DNA from: Geodermatophilus obscurus DSM 43160
Lineage (GTDB): Bacteria > Actinomycetota > Actinomycetes > Mycobacteriales > Geodermatophilaceae
Reading direction: 5' to 3'
Length of the DNA stretch: 64,000 bases
Assembly: GCF_000025345.1 (NCBI RefSeq)
Contig: NC_013757.1
Location: forward strand, 3,596,001-3,660,000
Under the pieces are notes generated by a model. The model did not search any database. It worked only from the letters and a program-made list of their open reading frames with translations, and had not been told where the DNA came from. The translations under genes and the position numbers were made by a program. Below, piece after piece: positions 7,378 to 17,437 of the stretch. Within the stretch, counting starts at the first letter, position 1, and every line of letters begins with the position of its first letter.

Positions 7378-8049
7378 TCAGGGCAGCAGCGCTGTCCCGC
7401 CGATGACGAGGGCGGCGCCGGCGAGCATGGCGGGGCCGAAGGGCAGCTCGCCGCGCAGCCCGATCCGCCGGGTGGCCAGCAGGCCGACCGCGACCACGGC
7501 CTGCACGACGAAGCCGGCGAGCGCCCCCAGCACGACCGCCGCCCAGCCGAGCCAGCCCAGGTACAGGCCGAGGAGCGCGGCGAGCTTCACGTCGCCCATG
7601 CCCAGGCCGCCGGGTGAGAGGAGGGCGAGCACGAGGTAGACCGCGAACAGCGCTGCGGCGCCCAGCACCGCCCGCAGCAGCGAGACCCAGGCGCCGTCGG
7701 CGAGGGCCGGGAGGAGCAGCAGCACCGTCCCCGCCGCCAGCGCCGGCAGCACCACGCGGTTGGGCAGCAGCCGGTGCTGCAGGTCCACGACGGCGAGCAG
7801 CACCCCCACGACGGCGAGCAGCAGGAACGCCGGCAGCTCCCAGGTGAGCCCGCTGCGCAGCACGGTGAGCGTCACCAGCAGCGCGGTGACGACCTCGACC
7901 ACCGGCGGGCGGACGGCGACCGGGCCGGGCCCCAGCAGTTCCCGGGCACCGGAACCCGGCGGCCAGGGGAAACGGCCGGCGGCGCGGTTGACCAGCAGGC
8001 CCGCGCCCGCCCCGAAGAGCAGGGCGACGACGGCGAGGGCAGCGAGCAC
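7378..8049 (-). CDS. A24-type prepilin peptidase (TadV/CpaA-like)
   Basis: About 223-aa polytopic membrane aspartyl protease that removes the leader from Flp and TadE-type prepilins. With the GTG start at 8049, the two catalytic aspartates are Asp89 (VVDLQHRLLPN) and Asp153 in GMGDVKL. Both motifs are intact. It has no N-terminal zinc-binding cysteine domain or methylase segment, as in TadV-type enzymes. The open frame continues to 8208, but that extension is Arg/Pro/His-rich and not peptidase-like, so I prefer the shorter start. It lies directly upstream of flp and in the same direction, consistent with a pilus function. Confidence 0.85.
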   Translation of the reverse strand: MLAALAVVALLFGAGAGLLVNRAAGRFPWPPGSGARELLGPGPVAVRPPVVEVVTALLVTLTVLRSGLTWELPAFLLLAVVGVLLAVVDLQHRLLPNRVVLPALAAGTVLLLLPALADGAWVSLLRAVLGAAALFAVYLVLALLSPGGLGMGDVKLAALLGLYLGWLGWAAVVLGALAGFVVQAVVAVGLLATRRIGLRGELPFGPAMLAGAALVIGGTALLP

Positions 8050-8238
8050 GGGGCGACGATGGCACGGCCGGGCCCGCCGGCGCGGGACCGCCACCGGTTC
8101 GGGGACGGCGCGAGCCGCCGCACGCTGTCCGCAGGGACCGTGCGGCCGCGGCCCGTGCGACGGCGGCGCCTTCGACACCTGATCGACCGCACGGGTGCGT
8201 CGTCCCACCGGATCGGTGTTTCCGGCACCCTCGCCCGC

Positions 8239-8532
8239 ATGAGCGAGACCGCGCAGGTCGCCCTGGCTGTCGTCTGCTTCTCCGTGGCGCTGGTCGCTCA
8301 GGCGACCGGCCTGGCGATGCTGGTCGCAGACGCCCGTCGAACCGGCTCTGCTCTCCGCCGCTGGCGCGACAGCGGCATGGCGGGACGGGAGCGGGAGGCT
8401 CCCGTCCGGCTCGCCGAGCTCACCAGCCTGCTGGACTCCCTCATGGGCAACCGGTTCGACCGTGCCGCCGCCGCCGTGCTGCTGCTGGTCGGCGTCGTGA
8501 CGAGCGCGGTGGGTGGGTTGCTGGCGCTGTGA
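8239..8532 (+). CDS. Small two-helix membrane protein of unknown function
   Basis: 97-aa protein starting at ATG 8239. Two hydrophobic helices (about 6-30 and 78-97) flank a charged stretch with several Arg residues. I recognise no family. Coding is supported by codon bias, a clean ATG start and independence from the divergent prepilin peptidase. Its C-terminus reaches almost to the end of the UPF0104-type gene on the opposite strand, so the two are convergent. Not obviously part of the pilus system. Confidence 0.55.
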   Translation: MSETAQVALAVVCFSVALVAQATGLAMLVADARRTGSALRRWRDSGMAGREREAPVRLAELTSLLDSLMGNRFDRAAAAVLLLVGVVTSAVGGLLAL

Positions 8533-8590
8533 CCGGACCGGGCGGCCGAGACGTCGGGCTCAGTGCACCGTGCTGCTCGGCGCCCACGGA

Positions 8591-10942
8591 TCAGATGTGC
8601 TGCCTGCGCTGCAGCGCGAGGAAGGCGAGCCAGCCGAAGGGGGCCGGCAGCCAGAACGTCGCCGTCCGGAACGCGAGCACGGCGGTGAGCGCGGCGGTCA
8701 CCGGCACGCCGGTCGCCGTCAGGGCGCCGACGAGGGCGGCCTCGACGGCGCCGAGCCCGCCGGGCGTGGGCGCCGCCGACCCGATCGTGGACGCCGCGAG
8801 GTAGACGACGACGAGCGTCGGCAGGGACAGCGACGCGGAGAAGGCGCGCAGCGAGGCGTCGAGAGCCAGCACGTAGCCGCCGTTGAGCAGCAGGATGCCG
8901 AGCGCGGCCGTCGCGAGGCGGCGTGGCTGGGTCAGTGCGGTGAGCAGCTGGGGCAGCGTCTGGCGCAGCAGCGGCTCGACGCGGCGGTGCAGCAGCCGCC
9001 GGGTGGGGGGCAGCAGCGCCACGACGACGAGCACCGCCGTCGCCGCGAGCAGGACGACGAGGACCTCGCCGCTGGGCAACAGCGCCGGGCGGGTTCCCGA
9101 GACGCCGCTGACCCAGCTGCACAGCAGCAGCACCGCCACGGTGACGACGACGGTGACGACCTGGCTCACCGCGACGCTGGCCGCGGCGGTCGCCAGCGGG
9201 ACGCCGGCGCGCTGCAGGTAGCGGATGCCGAGCCCGACGTGCCCGACGGTCGGCGGGGTGACGAGGGTGACGAAGGCGGTCGCGACCTGCACCAGCGTCG
9301 TCCGGGCCAGCGGTAGGCCGATGGGCACGAAGGCCTGCAGCGCGAGTGCGGCACCGACGTAGGTGACGGCCGAGCCGAGCACCGCGACGACGAGCCACTC
9401 CCAGCGGGCCGCGCCCAGCGTGCTGCCGAGGCTCACCTCGGAGAGCTGGGAGGCCAGCACGTAGGCGGCGAACGTCGCCGCGACCACGGTGACGAGCGTC
9501 CGCAGCCGGACGCGCTCGAGCCGCGGCGCCGTCGCGTGGTCCGTCCCGGTCGACCCGGCGAGCTCGGTCCGCAGGTCGCCGACGACGCCGGTCCGGCGCA
9601 CCGCGTCGCGCAGGGGCGGCGGCAGGACCAGGGGCTGGGTCAGGGCCGCGAGTCGCGCCTCGGCCGCCGGCTCGGACCCGTAGCCCGTCCGCAGCGCGGC
9701 CACCGCCTCGTGCACGCCGGCGTGCGCGGCGGCGGTGACCAGCAGCGCCACGACGTCCAGTTCACGCTGCAGGTCGGCGGCCGCGGGTTGGGCGGACTGC
9801 CACGCGGTGAAGCCGACCCCGCCGTCCGGCAGCAGGACGACGGAGTCGGGGGTCAGCGCGCCGTGGGACAGCCCGGCCCGGTGCACGCGCCGCAGCGCGG
9901 CGAAGGCGGCGGGGAGCCGGGCGGCCGGGTCGCCGTCCGCGGCCGACAGCGGGGTCCCCGACAGCGGCCGGGCCACCGACAGCAGCGCCGGGCCCGCGGA
10001 CAGCATCGTCAGCACCGCCGGCGCGGGGACGTCGGCCGCGCGGGCGATCCCGGCGCACAACGCCTCCCGCTCGAGCTGCCCGCGCAGCGTCAGCGCGGGC
10101 CGGCCGACGACCGAGGACCGCAGCCGCAGCAGCGACAGCGCGCGGCGGGCCAGCGAGACGCCGCGCCGGTCGGGGTCGACGACGGTGACCTCGAGGTCGC
10201 CGTCGGGCGAGGAGGCGGCGTAGCGGAGGCTCTCCGGCGGGTGCGGCAGCGGCCGCAGCCCGGTCACCGGGAGACCGGCCGCAGCGAGGACGGCGCGGAC
10301 CCGCTCCTCGTCGGGGCGGGCGGGGACGACGCCCAGCAGGACCCGCACGGTCAGACCCGCCGCGGCTCCGGCGAGGACGGCGACGGCCCCGCTGAGCAGG
10401 GTGAGGCTGCCCAGCGCCAGCGCGCAGAGCAGCGCCGCCCCGAGCGCCACGCGGGCGGGCGCCGACCAGCGCGGGCGTCGCTGCAGGTCGCCGCCGACCA
10501 GCAGGCCGACCGCGGCGGCGATCGGGGTCACCGCCGCGTCCTCGGCCGGCCCCAGCAGGTCCTCGCGGCCCAGCAGCCACTCCGCGGCCTCGCCGAGCCC
10601 CAGTGCCAGGGCGCAGGCCAGGACGGCGGAGACGGCGGTGAAGCGGCGGTGCCGGAGCGCGTCCAGCAGGACGGCGCCGAGGACCGCCAGCACGCCGAGC
10701 GAGGCGATGCCGTTGGCGATCGACAGCAGGGTGCGCGGCAGTCCGCCCAGGACGGCGTCCGCGAGAGCGACCCCGGGAGTGGGGACACCGGGTACCCGCA
10801 CGGCGAGCAGGACCAGGACGAGCAGCGCAGCGGCCGCGAGCGCCAGCCGGACGGCGTCCGCGGGACGGCGGACCCGGGCGGGCGGCCAGAAGGAGATCCG
10901 CCGGCCCGCACCTCCCCCCGCCACGGGGGTCAGTATCGGCAC
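8591..10942 (-). CDS. Membrane pseudokinase fused to UPF0104/LPG-synthase-type flippase domain
   Basis: 783-aa protein in three parts. Residues about 25-205 are transmembrane helices. Residues about 215-430 resemble a protein or aminoglycoside kinase fold but are catalytically broken: the catalytic loop reads HGALTPDSVVL (Asp replaced by Ala) and the DFG position reads GFTAW. Residues about 470-780 are the UPF0104 / lysylphosphatidylglycerol-synthase transmembrane domain, including the segment STIGSAAPTPGGLGAVEAAL. The UPF0104 domain in MprF flips lipids, so a role in lipid translocation or envelope modification is plausible but inferred. Start GTG 10942. It is followed upstream by an MFS gene in the same direction with a 48-bp gap. 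Confidence 0.8.
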   Translation of the reverse strand: MPILTPVAGGGAGRRISFWPPARVRRPADAVRLALAAAALLVLVLLAVRVPGVPTPGVALADAVLGGLPRTLLSIANGIASLGVLAVLGAVLLDALRHRRFTAVSAVLACALALGLGEAAEWLLGREDLLGPAEDAAVTPIAAAVGLLVGGDLQRRPRWSAPARVALGAALLCALALGSLTLLSGAVAVLAGAAAGLTVRVLLGVVPARPDEERVRAVLAAAGLPVTGLRPLPHPPESLRYAASSPDGDLEVTVVDPDRRGVSLARRALSLLRLRSSVVGRPALTLRGQLEREALCAGIARAADVPAPAVLTMLSAGPALLSVARPLSGTPLSAADGDPAARLPAAFAALRRVHRAGLSHGALTPDSVVLLPDGGVGFTAWQSAQPAAADLQRELDVVALLVTAAAHAGVHEAVAALRTGYGSEPAAEARLAALTQPLVLPPPLRDAVRRTGVVGDLRTELAGSTGTDHATAPRLERVRLRTLVTVVAATFAAYVLASQLSEVSLGSTLGAARWEWLVVAVLGSAVTYVGAALALQAFVPIGLPLARTTLVQVATAFVTLVTPPTVGHVGLGIRYLQRAGVPLATAAASVAVSQVVTVVVTVAVLLLCSWVSGVSGTRPALLPSGEVLVVLLAATAVLVVVALLPPTRRLLHRRVEPLLRQTLPQLLTALTQPRRLATAALGILLLNGGYVLALDASLRAFSASLSLPTLVVVYLAASTIGSAAPTPGGLGAVEAALVGALTATGVPVTAALTAVLAFRTATFWLPAPFGWLAFLALQRRQHI

Positions 10943-10990
10943 GGCCCGACGGCGCCGCTGCGGCCGGGTCGCGCCCCGCTGGACGAGACG

Positions 10991-12250
10991 TCAGCGGTGC
11001 CGGGCGGCCCGCTCGGGTGGGGATCCCCGAGGGCCCCCCGCAGCCGGCGACGCCGCGCGCGCCGACGCGGACGGTCCGGGCAGCCGCAGGCTGACCAGCA
11101 GTGCGAGCAGCGGCAGCGGCAGGAGGGCGGCCAGCGACCACGCCAGGCCGTGTGCGTCGGCCAGCACCCCGAAGAGGGGCGTCACGGCGCCGCCGGCCGA
11201 GACGGCCAGGCCGAGGGTGACACCCGAGGCCGTGCCGACCCGGTTGGGGAGCAGCTCCTGCCCGAGGGTGGTCTGCACGGAGAAGGGCAGGTAGAGCCCG
11301 ACGCCCAGCAGGACGGCGGCGGCGAACGCGACCGGCCAGGACGGGGCGACGACGAGCAGGACGAGACCGGGGACGGCGACCGCGTAGCCCAGCCGGATGG
11401 CCGGCACCCGGCCCCACCGGTCGGCGAGCCAGCCGCCGGCCAGGGTGCCGACCGCGCCGACGGCGAGGAACGTGGCCAGCGCCGCGGAACCGGCCGAGGC
11501 CGGGACGCCGAAGCGGTCGATGACGTACAGCGCGACCAGGGACGACACCCCGAAGTAGAGGACCGAGCGGATCACCACCAGCCCGGTCAGCCAACCGAAC
11601 GACCGCCAGTCGTCGTCCCGCTCCGGCGTGCGGCCGGACGCGCTGCCGGAGCGGGGACGGGCGCGGGCCCGGCGGCCGAGCGCCAGCAGCACGGCGGCCG
11701 TGACCAGCGCCGGCAGCGCCAGCAGGGGCGTCCCCGCCACGCCGTACGCCAGCAGGACGGGCGTGACCACGACCGGGCCGAGGGCGAGACCGGCGTTGCC
11801 GCCGACGGCGAACCAGCTCATCCCCTGCGCGGAGGCGCCGGCAGCAGCGCGGGCCGCCCGGGCCGCGGCGGGGTGGTAGGCGGCCACGCCGAGGCCGGAG
11901 AGGGCCACCGCCGCCCACGTCCACCAGTAGGAGTCGCCGAGGCCGGCCAGCCCGATGCCCACCCCGGCGACCAGCAGGCCCACCGCGGGCAGCCAGGTCA
12001 GAGGGCGGCGGTCGGCCAGGACGCCGAAGGCCGGCTGCACCACCGACGACAGCACGGTTGCGGCCAGGGTGATCCCGGTCGCTGCGGCGTAGGAGTAGCC
12101 CCGTTCGAGCACCAGGAACGGCAGCAGCGCGGGCACCGCCCCCTGGTACAGGTCGTCGACGACGTGGCTGACGGTCAGCAGGCCCAGCCCGCGGCGGTCG
12201 ACCACGCCCCCGTCCGAGGCCGGTCGGCCGCCCCGGTCCCCACTCCGCAC
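10991..12250 (-). CDS. MFS exporter, fosmidomycin-resistance (Fsr) type
   Basis: About 419-aa 12-helix major facilitator. The N-terminal signature LTVSHVVDDLYQGAVPALLP is typical of the Fsr subfamily. The GxLADRxGR-type loop appears as GGWLADRWGRVPAIR in the second half. The central loop is Arg/Ser-rich. The start is taken as GTG 12250, because the longer frame to 12334 overlaps the upstream bcr-like gene and adds only Arg/Pro-rich residues. The substrate cannot be told from sequence. Together with the next gene it forms a pair of drug-type exporters. Confidence 0.8.
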   Translation of the reverse strand: MRSGDRGGRPASDGGVVDRRGLGLLTVSHVVDDLYQGAVPALLPFLVLERGYSYAAATGITLAATVLSSVVQPAFGVLADRRPLTWLPAVGLLVAGVGIGLAGLGDSYWWTWAAVALSGLGVAAYHPAAARAARAAAGASAQGMSWFAVGGNAGLALGPVVVTPVLLAYGVAGTPLLALPALVTAAVLLALGRRARARPRSGSASGRTPERDDDWRSFGWLTGLVVIRSVLYFGVSSLVALYVIDRFGVPASAGSAALATFLAVGAVGTLAGGWLADRWGRVPAIRLGYAVAVPGLVLLVVAPSWPVAFAAAVLLGVGLYLPFSVQTTLGQELLPNRVGTASGVTLGLAVSAGGAVTPLFGVLADAHGLAWSLAALLPLPLLALLVSLRLPGPSASARAASPAAGGPRGSPPERAARHR

Positions 12251-12296
12251 CAGGGAACCGTGGACGCGCGGCCGCCGGTCGTCAACCGGCCGGCGG

Positions 12297-13574
12297 TCAG
12301 TGCGCGGCGGCGGGTGCGGACTCCTCCGGCGCATCGGTCAGCTGCCAGGGCCGGACGACGGTTGCGAGCACGACGATCGCCAGCACCAGCGCGGCGAGGA
12401 TGACCGTGCCCATCGCCGCGGCGTCGTTGCCCAGCAGGCCGACGACCGGGGACACCGCGGCGCCGACTCCGAACTGCACCGCGCCCAGCAGTGCGGCGGC
12501 CGAGCCGGCCGCCTCCCCGTGCCGGGACAGCGCCAGGGCCGGGGCGTTGGGCAGCGCCAGGCCGGAGGCGAAGAGCATCGCCCACAGCGGGACGACGACG
12601 CCGGGCAGCCCGCCGGTGCCGGTGAGCGCCAGGGCGAGCAGCACCGCGCCGGAGAGGGCGCCGGCGACGACACCCGCCACGAGCACCTGGGCCGGCGCCC
12701 AGCGCTTCAGCACCACCGGGTTGAGCTGGGTGGCCGCGATCAGCCAGACGGCGCCGGCGCCGAACAGCAGCCCGAACTGCTGCTCGTCGAGGCCGTACTG
12801 CCGCTGGAAGACGAAGGAGGACCCGGAGACGTAGCTGAACAGCCCGGCCATCGTGAGGCCCGCGACGAGCACCAGGCCGACCAGCGTGCGGTCGCGGAGC
12901 AGGCCCCGGTAGGTGTGCAGCGTGCCGGCGACCCCGCGGCTGCTCCGGCGGGACGGCGGCAGCGTCTCGCGCAGGCCGAGCGCGCCGATGGCGAGCAGCA
13001 GCAGGCCGTAGACCGCGAGGACGGCGAAGATGCCGCGCCAGCTGGTGAACCGCAGCAGCTCGCCGCCGAGGGTCGGCGCGAGCACCGGCGCGGCCCCGAG
13101 CACCAGGAAGAGGCGGGACAGCATCGTGGCCGCCGCCCGCCCGGTGTACAGGTCGCGGACGATCGCCATGGCGACCACCGCGCCGGCCGCGGTGCCCACG
13201 CCCTGCAGCACCCGCAGCGCGCCGAGCACCTCGATGGTGGGGGCGACCAGGACCAGCGCGGACGCCACCACGTACAGCGCCGTCCCGGCCAGCAGCGGAC
13301 CCCGCCGACCGAACGCGTCGGACAGCGGGCCGAGCACCAGCTGCCCGAGGGCCAGGCCGATGAGCGTGCCGGTGAGGGTCAGCTGGACCATCGCCGACGT
13401 CGTCCCCAGCTCCGCCGTGATGGTCGGCAGCGCGGGCAGGTACATGTCGATGGTCAGCGGCCCGATGGCGACGAAGGCGCCGAGGAGGAGCGCGAGCAGC
13501 GCCCGGCTGGGCGGGGCGGACGAGGTCGTCGGTGCGAGCGGCGCGGCGTCAGCGCGGTCCTGCAGGTCGGTCAC
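12297..13574 (-). CDS. MFS multidrug exporter, Bcr/CflA family
   Basis: About 425-aa 12-helix transporter. Family features include GPLTIDMYLPALPTI in helix 1, GPLSDAFGRRGPLL as motif A, and RVLQGVGTAAGAVVAMAIVR in helix 4-5. Bcr/CflA members are proton-driven drug or metabolite exporters. The start is uncertain: GTG 13574 (VTDLQDRADA) or the upstream GTG 13613; neither has a strong RBS. The stop is 46 nt from the Fsr-type start and the two are probably co-transcribed. Exported compound unknown. Confidence 0.85.
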   Translation of the reverse strand: MTDLQDRADAAPLAPTTSSAPPSRALLALLLGAFVAIGPLTIDMYLPALPTITAELGTTSAMVQLTLTGTLIGLALGQLVLGPLSDAFGRRGPLLAGTALYVVASALVLVAPTIEVLGALRVLQGVGTAAGAVVAMAIVRDLYTGRAAATMLSRLFLVLGAAPVLAPTLGGELLRFTSWRGIFAVLAVYGLLLLAIGALGLRETLPPSRRSSRGVAGTLHTYRGLLRDRTLVGLVLVAGLTMAGLFSYVSGSSFVFQRQYGLDEQQFGLLFGAGAVWLIAATQLNPVVLKRWAPAQVLVAGVVAGALSGAVLLALALTGTGGLPGVVVPLWAMLFASGLALPNAPALALSRHGEAAGSAAALLGAVQFGVGAAVSPVVGLLGNDAAAMGTVILAALVLAIVVLATVVRPWQLTDAPEESAPAAAH

Positions 13575-13679
13575 GGGGGTCCATTCATCGATGCGGTGGT
13601 GCGGGCGGCCCACGCTGGCCAGACCTCAGGGGCCAAGGCCCCACGGCCGCCGTCCATTCCTGGCCGTGACGGACGCCGC

Positions 13680-14645
13680 TCACACCCCCAGCGGCTCCCG
13701 TGCGGCGGCGACCGCGCGGCGGGTGTCCTCGAGGACCAGGTCGTGGTTCACCTGGGCGGCCGCGGCGGCACCCCCCGCCGCTGCGGCACCGACCTGGGCG
13801 GCCAGATCGGTGACGTTGCCGGCGACCCAGACCCCGGGGACGTCGCTGCGCCCGGCGGCGTCGGCGGCGAGGTACTCCCCCATCCCCGAGGGGTGCGGCA
13901 CCGGGGTCAGCCCGAGCCCGGTGAGGAAGCCGGTGCGCGCGACCATCCGCGACTGCACCGCGACCGCTCGGCGCTCGACCACCGTGCCGTCGGCCAGCCG
14001 CACGCCGACCAGCCGGTCGCCGGCCAGCTCCAGCCCGGCCACCTCGCCGGTCACGACGGGGATGCCCAGGGCGGCCAGCTGCTCGGCCTGCTCTCCGGCC
14101 GGGGCGGGCTGGGTGTGCGCGAAGAGGGTGACGTCGGCGCTGAGCTGCCGGAACAGCAGCGCCTGGTGCACCGCCATCGGCCCGCAGGCCAGCACGCCGA
14201 TGGCCTGGTCGCGCACCTCCCAGCCGTGGCAGTACGGGCAGTGCAGCACGTCCCGTCCCCACCGCTCGCGCAGCCCGGGGACGTCGGGCAGCTCGTCCAC
14301 CAACCCGGTGGTGACCTGCAGCCGGCGCGCCCGGGTGGTGCGCCCGTCGGCCAGCCCGACGGTGAACCCGTCGCCGTCACGGGTCGCGGTGGTGACCTCG
14401 CCCTCGACCACCGAGCCACCGTAGGAGCGGACCTCGGCCCGGCCGCGCTCCACCAGCTCGCCCGGCGGCATGCCCTCGCGGGCCAGCAGGCCGTGCACAC
14501 CCGCCGCAGGTGCGTTGCGGGGGGCGCCGGCGTCGAGCACCACGACCGACCGCCGCGAGCGGGCCAGCACCAGTGCCCCGTTCAGCCCTGCGGCGCCCCC
14601 GCCGACCACCACGACGTCGTACTCGTCCCTCAGCTCATCGGTCAC
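13680..14645 (-). CDS. Thioredoxin-reductase-like FAD/NAD(P) oxidoreductase
   Basis: 321-aa flavoprotein. The N-terminal FAD-binding motif is VVVVGGGAAGLNGALVLARS. A redox-active CPYC lies in the pattern VLHCPYCHGWE at the usual place for thioredoxin-reductase-like enzymes, and the C-terminal FAD motif is VWVAGNVTDLAAQ. The second dinucleotide motif is changed (GVLACGPMAVHQALL), so NADPH use is not assured. It may reduce a small dithiol substrate rather than thioredoxin. The start GTG 14645 is chosen because GGAGGT lies 7 nt upstream; the open frame begins at 14660. Monocistronic or distal to selO. Confidence 0.85.
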   Translation of the reverse strand: MTDELRDEYDVVVVGGGAAGLNGALVLARSRRSVVVLDAGAPRNAPAAGVHGLLAREGMPPGELVERGRAEVRSYGGSVVEGEVTTATRDGDGFTVGLADGRTTRARRLQVTTGLVDELPDVPGLRERWGRDVLHCPYCHGWEVRDQAIGVLACGPMAVHQALLFRQLSADVTLFAHTQPAPAGEQAEQLAALGIPVVTGEVAGLELAGDRLVGVRLADGTVVERRAVAVQSRMVARTGFLTGLGLTPVPHPSGMGEYLAADAAGRSDVPGVWVAGNVTDLAAQVGAAAAGGAAAAAQVNHDLVLEDTRRAVAAAREPLGV

Positions 14646-14738
14646 CGTGACCACCTCCACCGCGACTGTGCGACCGCAGGCTCGGCTATGGCAAGGTTCG
14701 TTGCCGGTCTGGCAAGGTCTTGGATCGCCGATCGGGCC

Positions 14739-16202
14739 TCAGGTGCCGCAGAAGGTCCGGTAGGGGCCGGTGTCCCCCGGCGCGGGGGCCGCGTAGCGCT
14801 CGAGTCCCGGCCGCTCCTCGTAGGGACCGGCCAGCACCTCCAGCAGCCGCTGCAGCGGAGCCAGGTCGCCGTCGGTGGCGGCCGTCAGGGCCTCCTCGAC
14901 GAGGTGGTTCCGCGGGATGTAGACGGGGTTGGTCCGGTCCATCAGCTCGGCGTCCGGCCCGAGGGCGCGCCACCGCTCGAGCCACGCGTCGAACCGCGCG
15001 AGGTCCATCACGACGAGACGTGCGGGCTCGGCGTCGCCACGAGCCGCGGCGCCGAGCGCCCGGGAGAACGACGTCAGGTCGACGTGGCTCTCCTGCATCA
15101 GGGCGTGCAGGTCCTCGACGAGTGCCGTGGCCACCTCGTCGTCCAGGCCGTCGGGCAGGCCGAGCTTGGCCCGCATGCCTGCCGACCAGGCCGCGTTGTA
15201 CTGCGGGCGGAACCGCTCGAGCGCCTCGACCGCGAGGGCGACGGCCTGCTCCTGGTCGTCGGAGAAGAGGGGCAGGAGCGTCTCGGCGAAGCGCGCGAGG
15301 TTCCACTCGGCCACGATCGGCTGGTTGCCGTAGGCGTAGCGCCCGCCGATGTCGATCGAGCTGTAGACGGTGGCCGGGTCGTACGCGTCCAGGAACGCGC
15401 AGGGCCCGTAGTCGATGGTCTCGCCCGAGATGGTCGTGTTGTCGGTGTTCATGACCCCGTGCACGAAGCCGACCAGCATCCACCGGGCGACCAGGGACGC
15501 CTGGGCCGCCACGACGGCCTCGAACAGGGCGAGGTACGGCTGCTCGGCGTCCGCCGTGGCGGGGTGGTGCCGGGCGATCGCGTGGTCGGCGAGCCGGCGG
15601 AGCAGGTCGACGTCCCCCGTGGCCCGGGCGTACTGGAAGCTGCCGACGCGCAGGTGACTGCTGGCCACCCGGGCCAGGACGGCGCCCGGCAGCAGGGTCT
15701 CCCGGCGCACCGGGCGGCCGGTCGCGACCACGGCGAGGGAGCGCGTGGTCGGGATGCCGAGGGCGTGCATCGCCTCGCTGACGACGTACTCGCGCAGCAT
15801 CGGCCCGACCGCGGCCAGCCCGTCACCGCCCCGCGAGAACGGCGTGCGGCCCGACCCCTTGAGGTGCAGGTCGCGCAGCCGGCCCTCGACGTCGGTCAGT
15901 TCGCCGAGCAGCAGCGCCCGGCCGTCGCCGAGACGCGGGACGAACCCGCCGAACTGGTGACCGGCGTAGGCCTGCGCGACCGGCTTCGCGCCGTCGGGCA
16001 CGGCGGTGCCGACCAGCAGGCGCACGCCGTCGGGGCGGCGCAGCGCACCCGGGTCGAGGCCGAGCTCGGTGGCCAGCGCGTCGTTCAGCACGAGCAGGCG
16101 CGGGTCCGGCGCCTCGTCGGCCTGCCACGGGACGGCCATCTCCGGCAGCTCACGGGCGAAGCGGTCGTCGAACGACACGGTCGGTGCGGGGGCGACGCTC
16201 AC
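14739..16202 (-). CDS. selO: Protein adenylyltransferase SelO (YdiU family)
   Basis: 487-aa pseudokinase-fold enzyme that transfers AMP from ATP to Ser/Thr/Tyr of proteins, linked to oxidative stress in other bacteria. Visible family motifs are [44 protein letters not shown] and the metal/catalytic region [17 protein letters not shown]. The length matches the family. The start is taken at GTG 16202 because the ORF upstream (to 16517) has unrelated Arg-rich residues. It lies next to the thioredoxin-reductase-like gene, which fits a redox context. Divergent from the GAF-ANTAR gene with a 281-bp spacer. Confidence 0.93.
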   Translation of the reverse strand: MSVAPAPTVSFDDRFARELPEMAVPWQADEAPDPRLLVLNDALATELGLDPGALRRPDGVRLLVGTAVPDGAKPVAQAYAGHQFGGFVPRLGDGRALLLGELTDVEGRLRDLHLKGSGRTPFSRGGDGLAAVGPMLREYVVSEAMHALGIPTTRSLAVVATGRPVRRETLLPGAVLARVASSHLRVGSFQYARATGDVDLLRRLADHAIARHHPATADAEQPYLALFEAVVAAQASLVARWMLVGFVHGVMNTDNTTISGETIDYGPCAFLDAYDPATVYSSIDIGGRYAYGNQPIVAEWNLARFAETLLPLFSDDQEQAVALAVEALERFRPQYNAAWSAGMRAKLGLPDGLDDEVATALVEDLHALMQESHVDLTSFSRALGAAARGDAEPARLVVMDLARFDAWLERWRALGPDAELMDRTNPVYIPRNHLVEEALTAATDGDLAPLQRLLEVLAGPYEERPGLERYAAPAPGDTGPYRTFCGT

Positions 16203-16483
16203 ACGGTGGACAGCACGCCCGGTGCCGCTGGTGTTCCCGTGGACCGCCGGCCGGTGGTGGGCGAGCCGGCCGGACACCGGGCACCGTCTCGCGGGCAGGA
16301 CCTCGGCACCCCGGTGCCCCGTGCACAACAAGGTGGCCGCCACCCGAGTAGCGTGGGACTCGCGCCGGGCCGTCCCCGCTACCTCCGGCGCGGACGGCGA
16401 GCACTCGTCACGAGCGGAATCCCGAGTGCGGGCTCCGGGGCTGAGTTCACACCCGTGGTTCGGCGAGCCGGAGAGGGACGCCG

Positions 16484-17215
16484 ATGTCCCCGGAACGACA
16501 ACCACAGTTTCAGCCATCCAACGTCGGTGAGGTCCTGGAGTACCTGGGCCGGCCGTCAGGACGTGAGCAGCCGATGGAGGGGGCGCTGCAGCGCGTCACC
16601 GACCTGGCCAGGACGGTGCTGCCCGGCAACCCCGAGGCCTCGGTCACGCTGGTGGTCCGCGAGCACCCGTCCACCGTCGTGTCCACCGGCCTGCTCGCCG
16701 TGGAACTGGACGAGGGCCAGTACGAGCGCGGTCTCGGACCCTGCCTGCACGCCGCCGGGACGGGGCAGATCGCCGACGTCCCCGACACCCGCACCGAGAC
16801 CCGCTGGCCGGACTACGCGCGGCGCGCCGTCGAGCACGGCACCTTGAGTTCCCTGTCGGTGCCGCTGGCCGTCGACGCGCCGCAGGTGTCGGGAGCGCTC
16901 AACCTCTACGCGCAGCGACCGAACGGCTTCGACGAGGTGAGCCGGTCGACCGCCACGCGGTTCGGGCACTACGCCGCGGTCGTCGCCGGGACCCTGTCCC
17001 GCTACCGACGCGCCGTGGAGCGGGCGGACCGCCTGGAGACGGCGCTCGCGTCGCGGGCGGTCATCGAGCAGGCCAGGGGCATGCTCATGGAGCGCCACGG
17101 GGTGACCGCCGACGGCGCGTTCCGCATCCTGGCCCGGGCGTCGATGCACACCCACAGCACGGTGCGCCGCCTGGCCGAGCACCTCGTCCACACCGGCGAA
17201 CTCCGCTGCCGGTAG
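16484..17215 (+). CDS. GAF-ANTAR RNA-binding antiterminator-type regulator
   Basis: 243-aa cytoplasmic regulator. A GAF sensor domain covers about residues 25-165. A C-terminal ANTAR three-helix RNA-binding domain covers about 180-238, with the family pattern [20 protein letters not shown] and following helix [13 protein letters not shown] proteins bind paired hairpins in nascent RNA to prevent termination; the ligand of this GAF domain is unknown. ATG 16484 is preceded by GGAGAGGGA. It is divergent from selO and is followed by a sensor kinase in the same direction. Confidence 0.9.
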   Translation: MSPERQPQFQPSNVGEVLEYLGRPSGREQPMEGALQRVTDLARTVLPGNPEASVTLVVREHPSTVVSTGLLAVELDEGQYERGLGPCLHAAGTGQIADVPDTRTETRWPDYARRAVEHGTLSSLSVPLAVDAPQVSGALNLYAQRPNGFDEVSRSTATRFGHYAAVVAGTLSRYRRAVERADRLETALASRAVIEQARGMLMERHGVTADGAFRILARASMHTHSTVRRLAEHLVHTGELRCR

Positions 17216-17437
17216 GTCCAGGCCGAGCCGGGGACGGGATCAGCAGCCCCGCGGCTGCGCAGGAGACCGCGGCAGGTGAGCGCCGTCGTCGGACCGGGAC
17301 GGCGGGCTGTCGCCGGCCACTCGCGCACCCGGTCGCCACCCAACCGCACCGCCTATGATCCTGGCCGCCGGCTCCGCGGGACGACATCGGGAAACCCCGT
17401 CGTGCAGCTCGGCCGGCGGCGAGATGCGGGAGGCGAC

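Noticed and set aside
9536-12403. A 955-codon plus-strand open frame
   Set aside because: Antisense to the UPF0104 fusion and the Fsr-type transporter; low-complexity translation with no family features.
12300-16847. A 1515-codon plus-strand open frame running across the MFS, reductase and selO genes
   Set aside because: It is antisense to clearly conserved minus-strand genes, its product is Arg/Gln/Gly-rich without domains, and such shadows are normal at this GC content.
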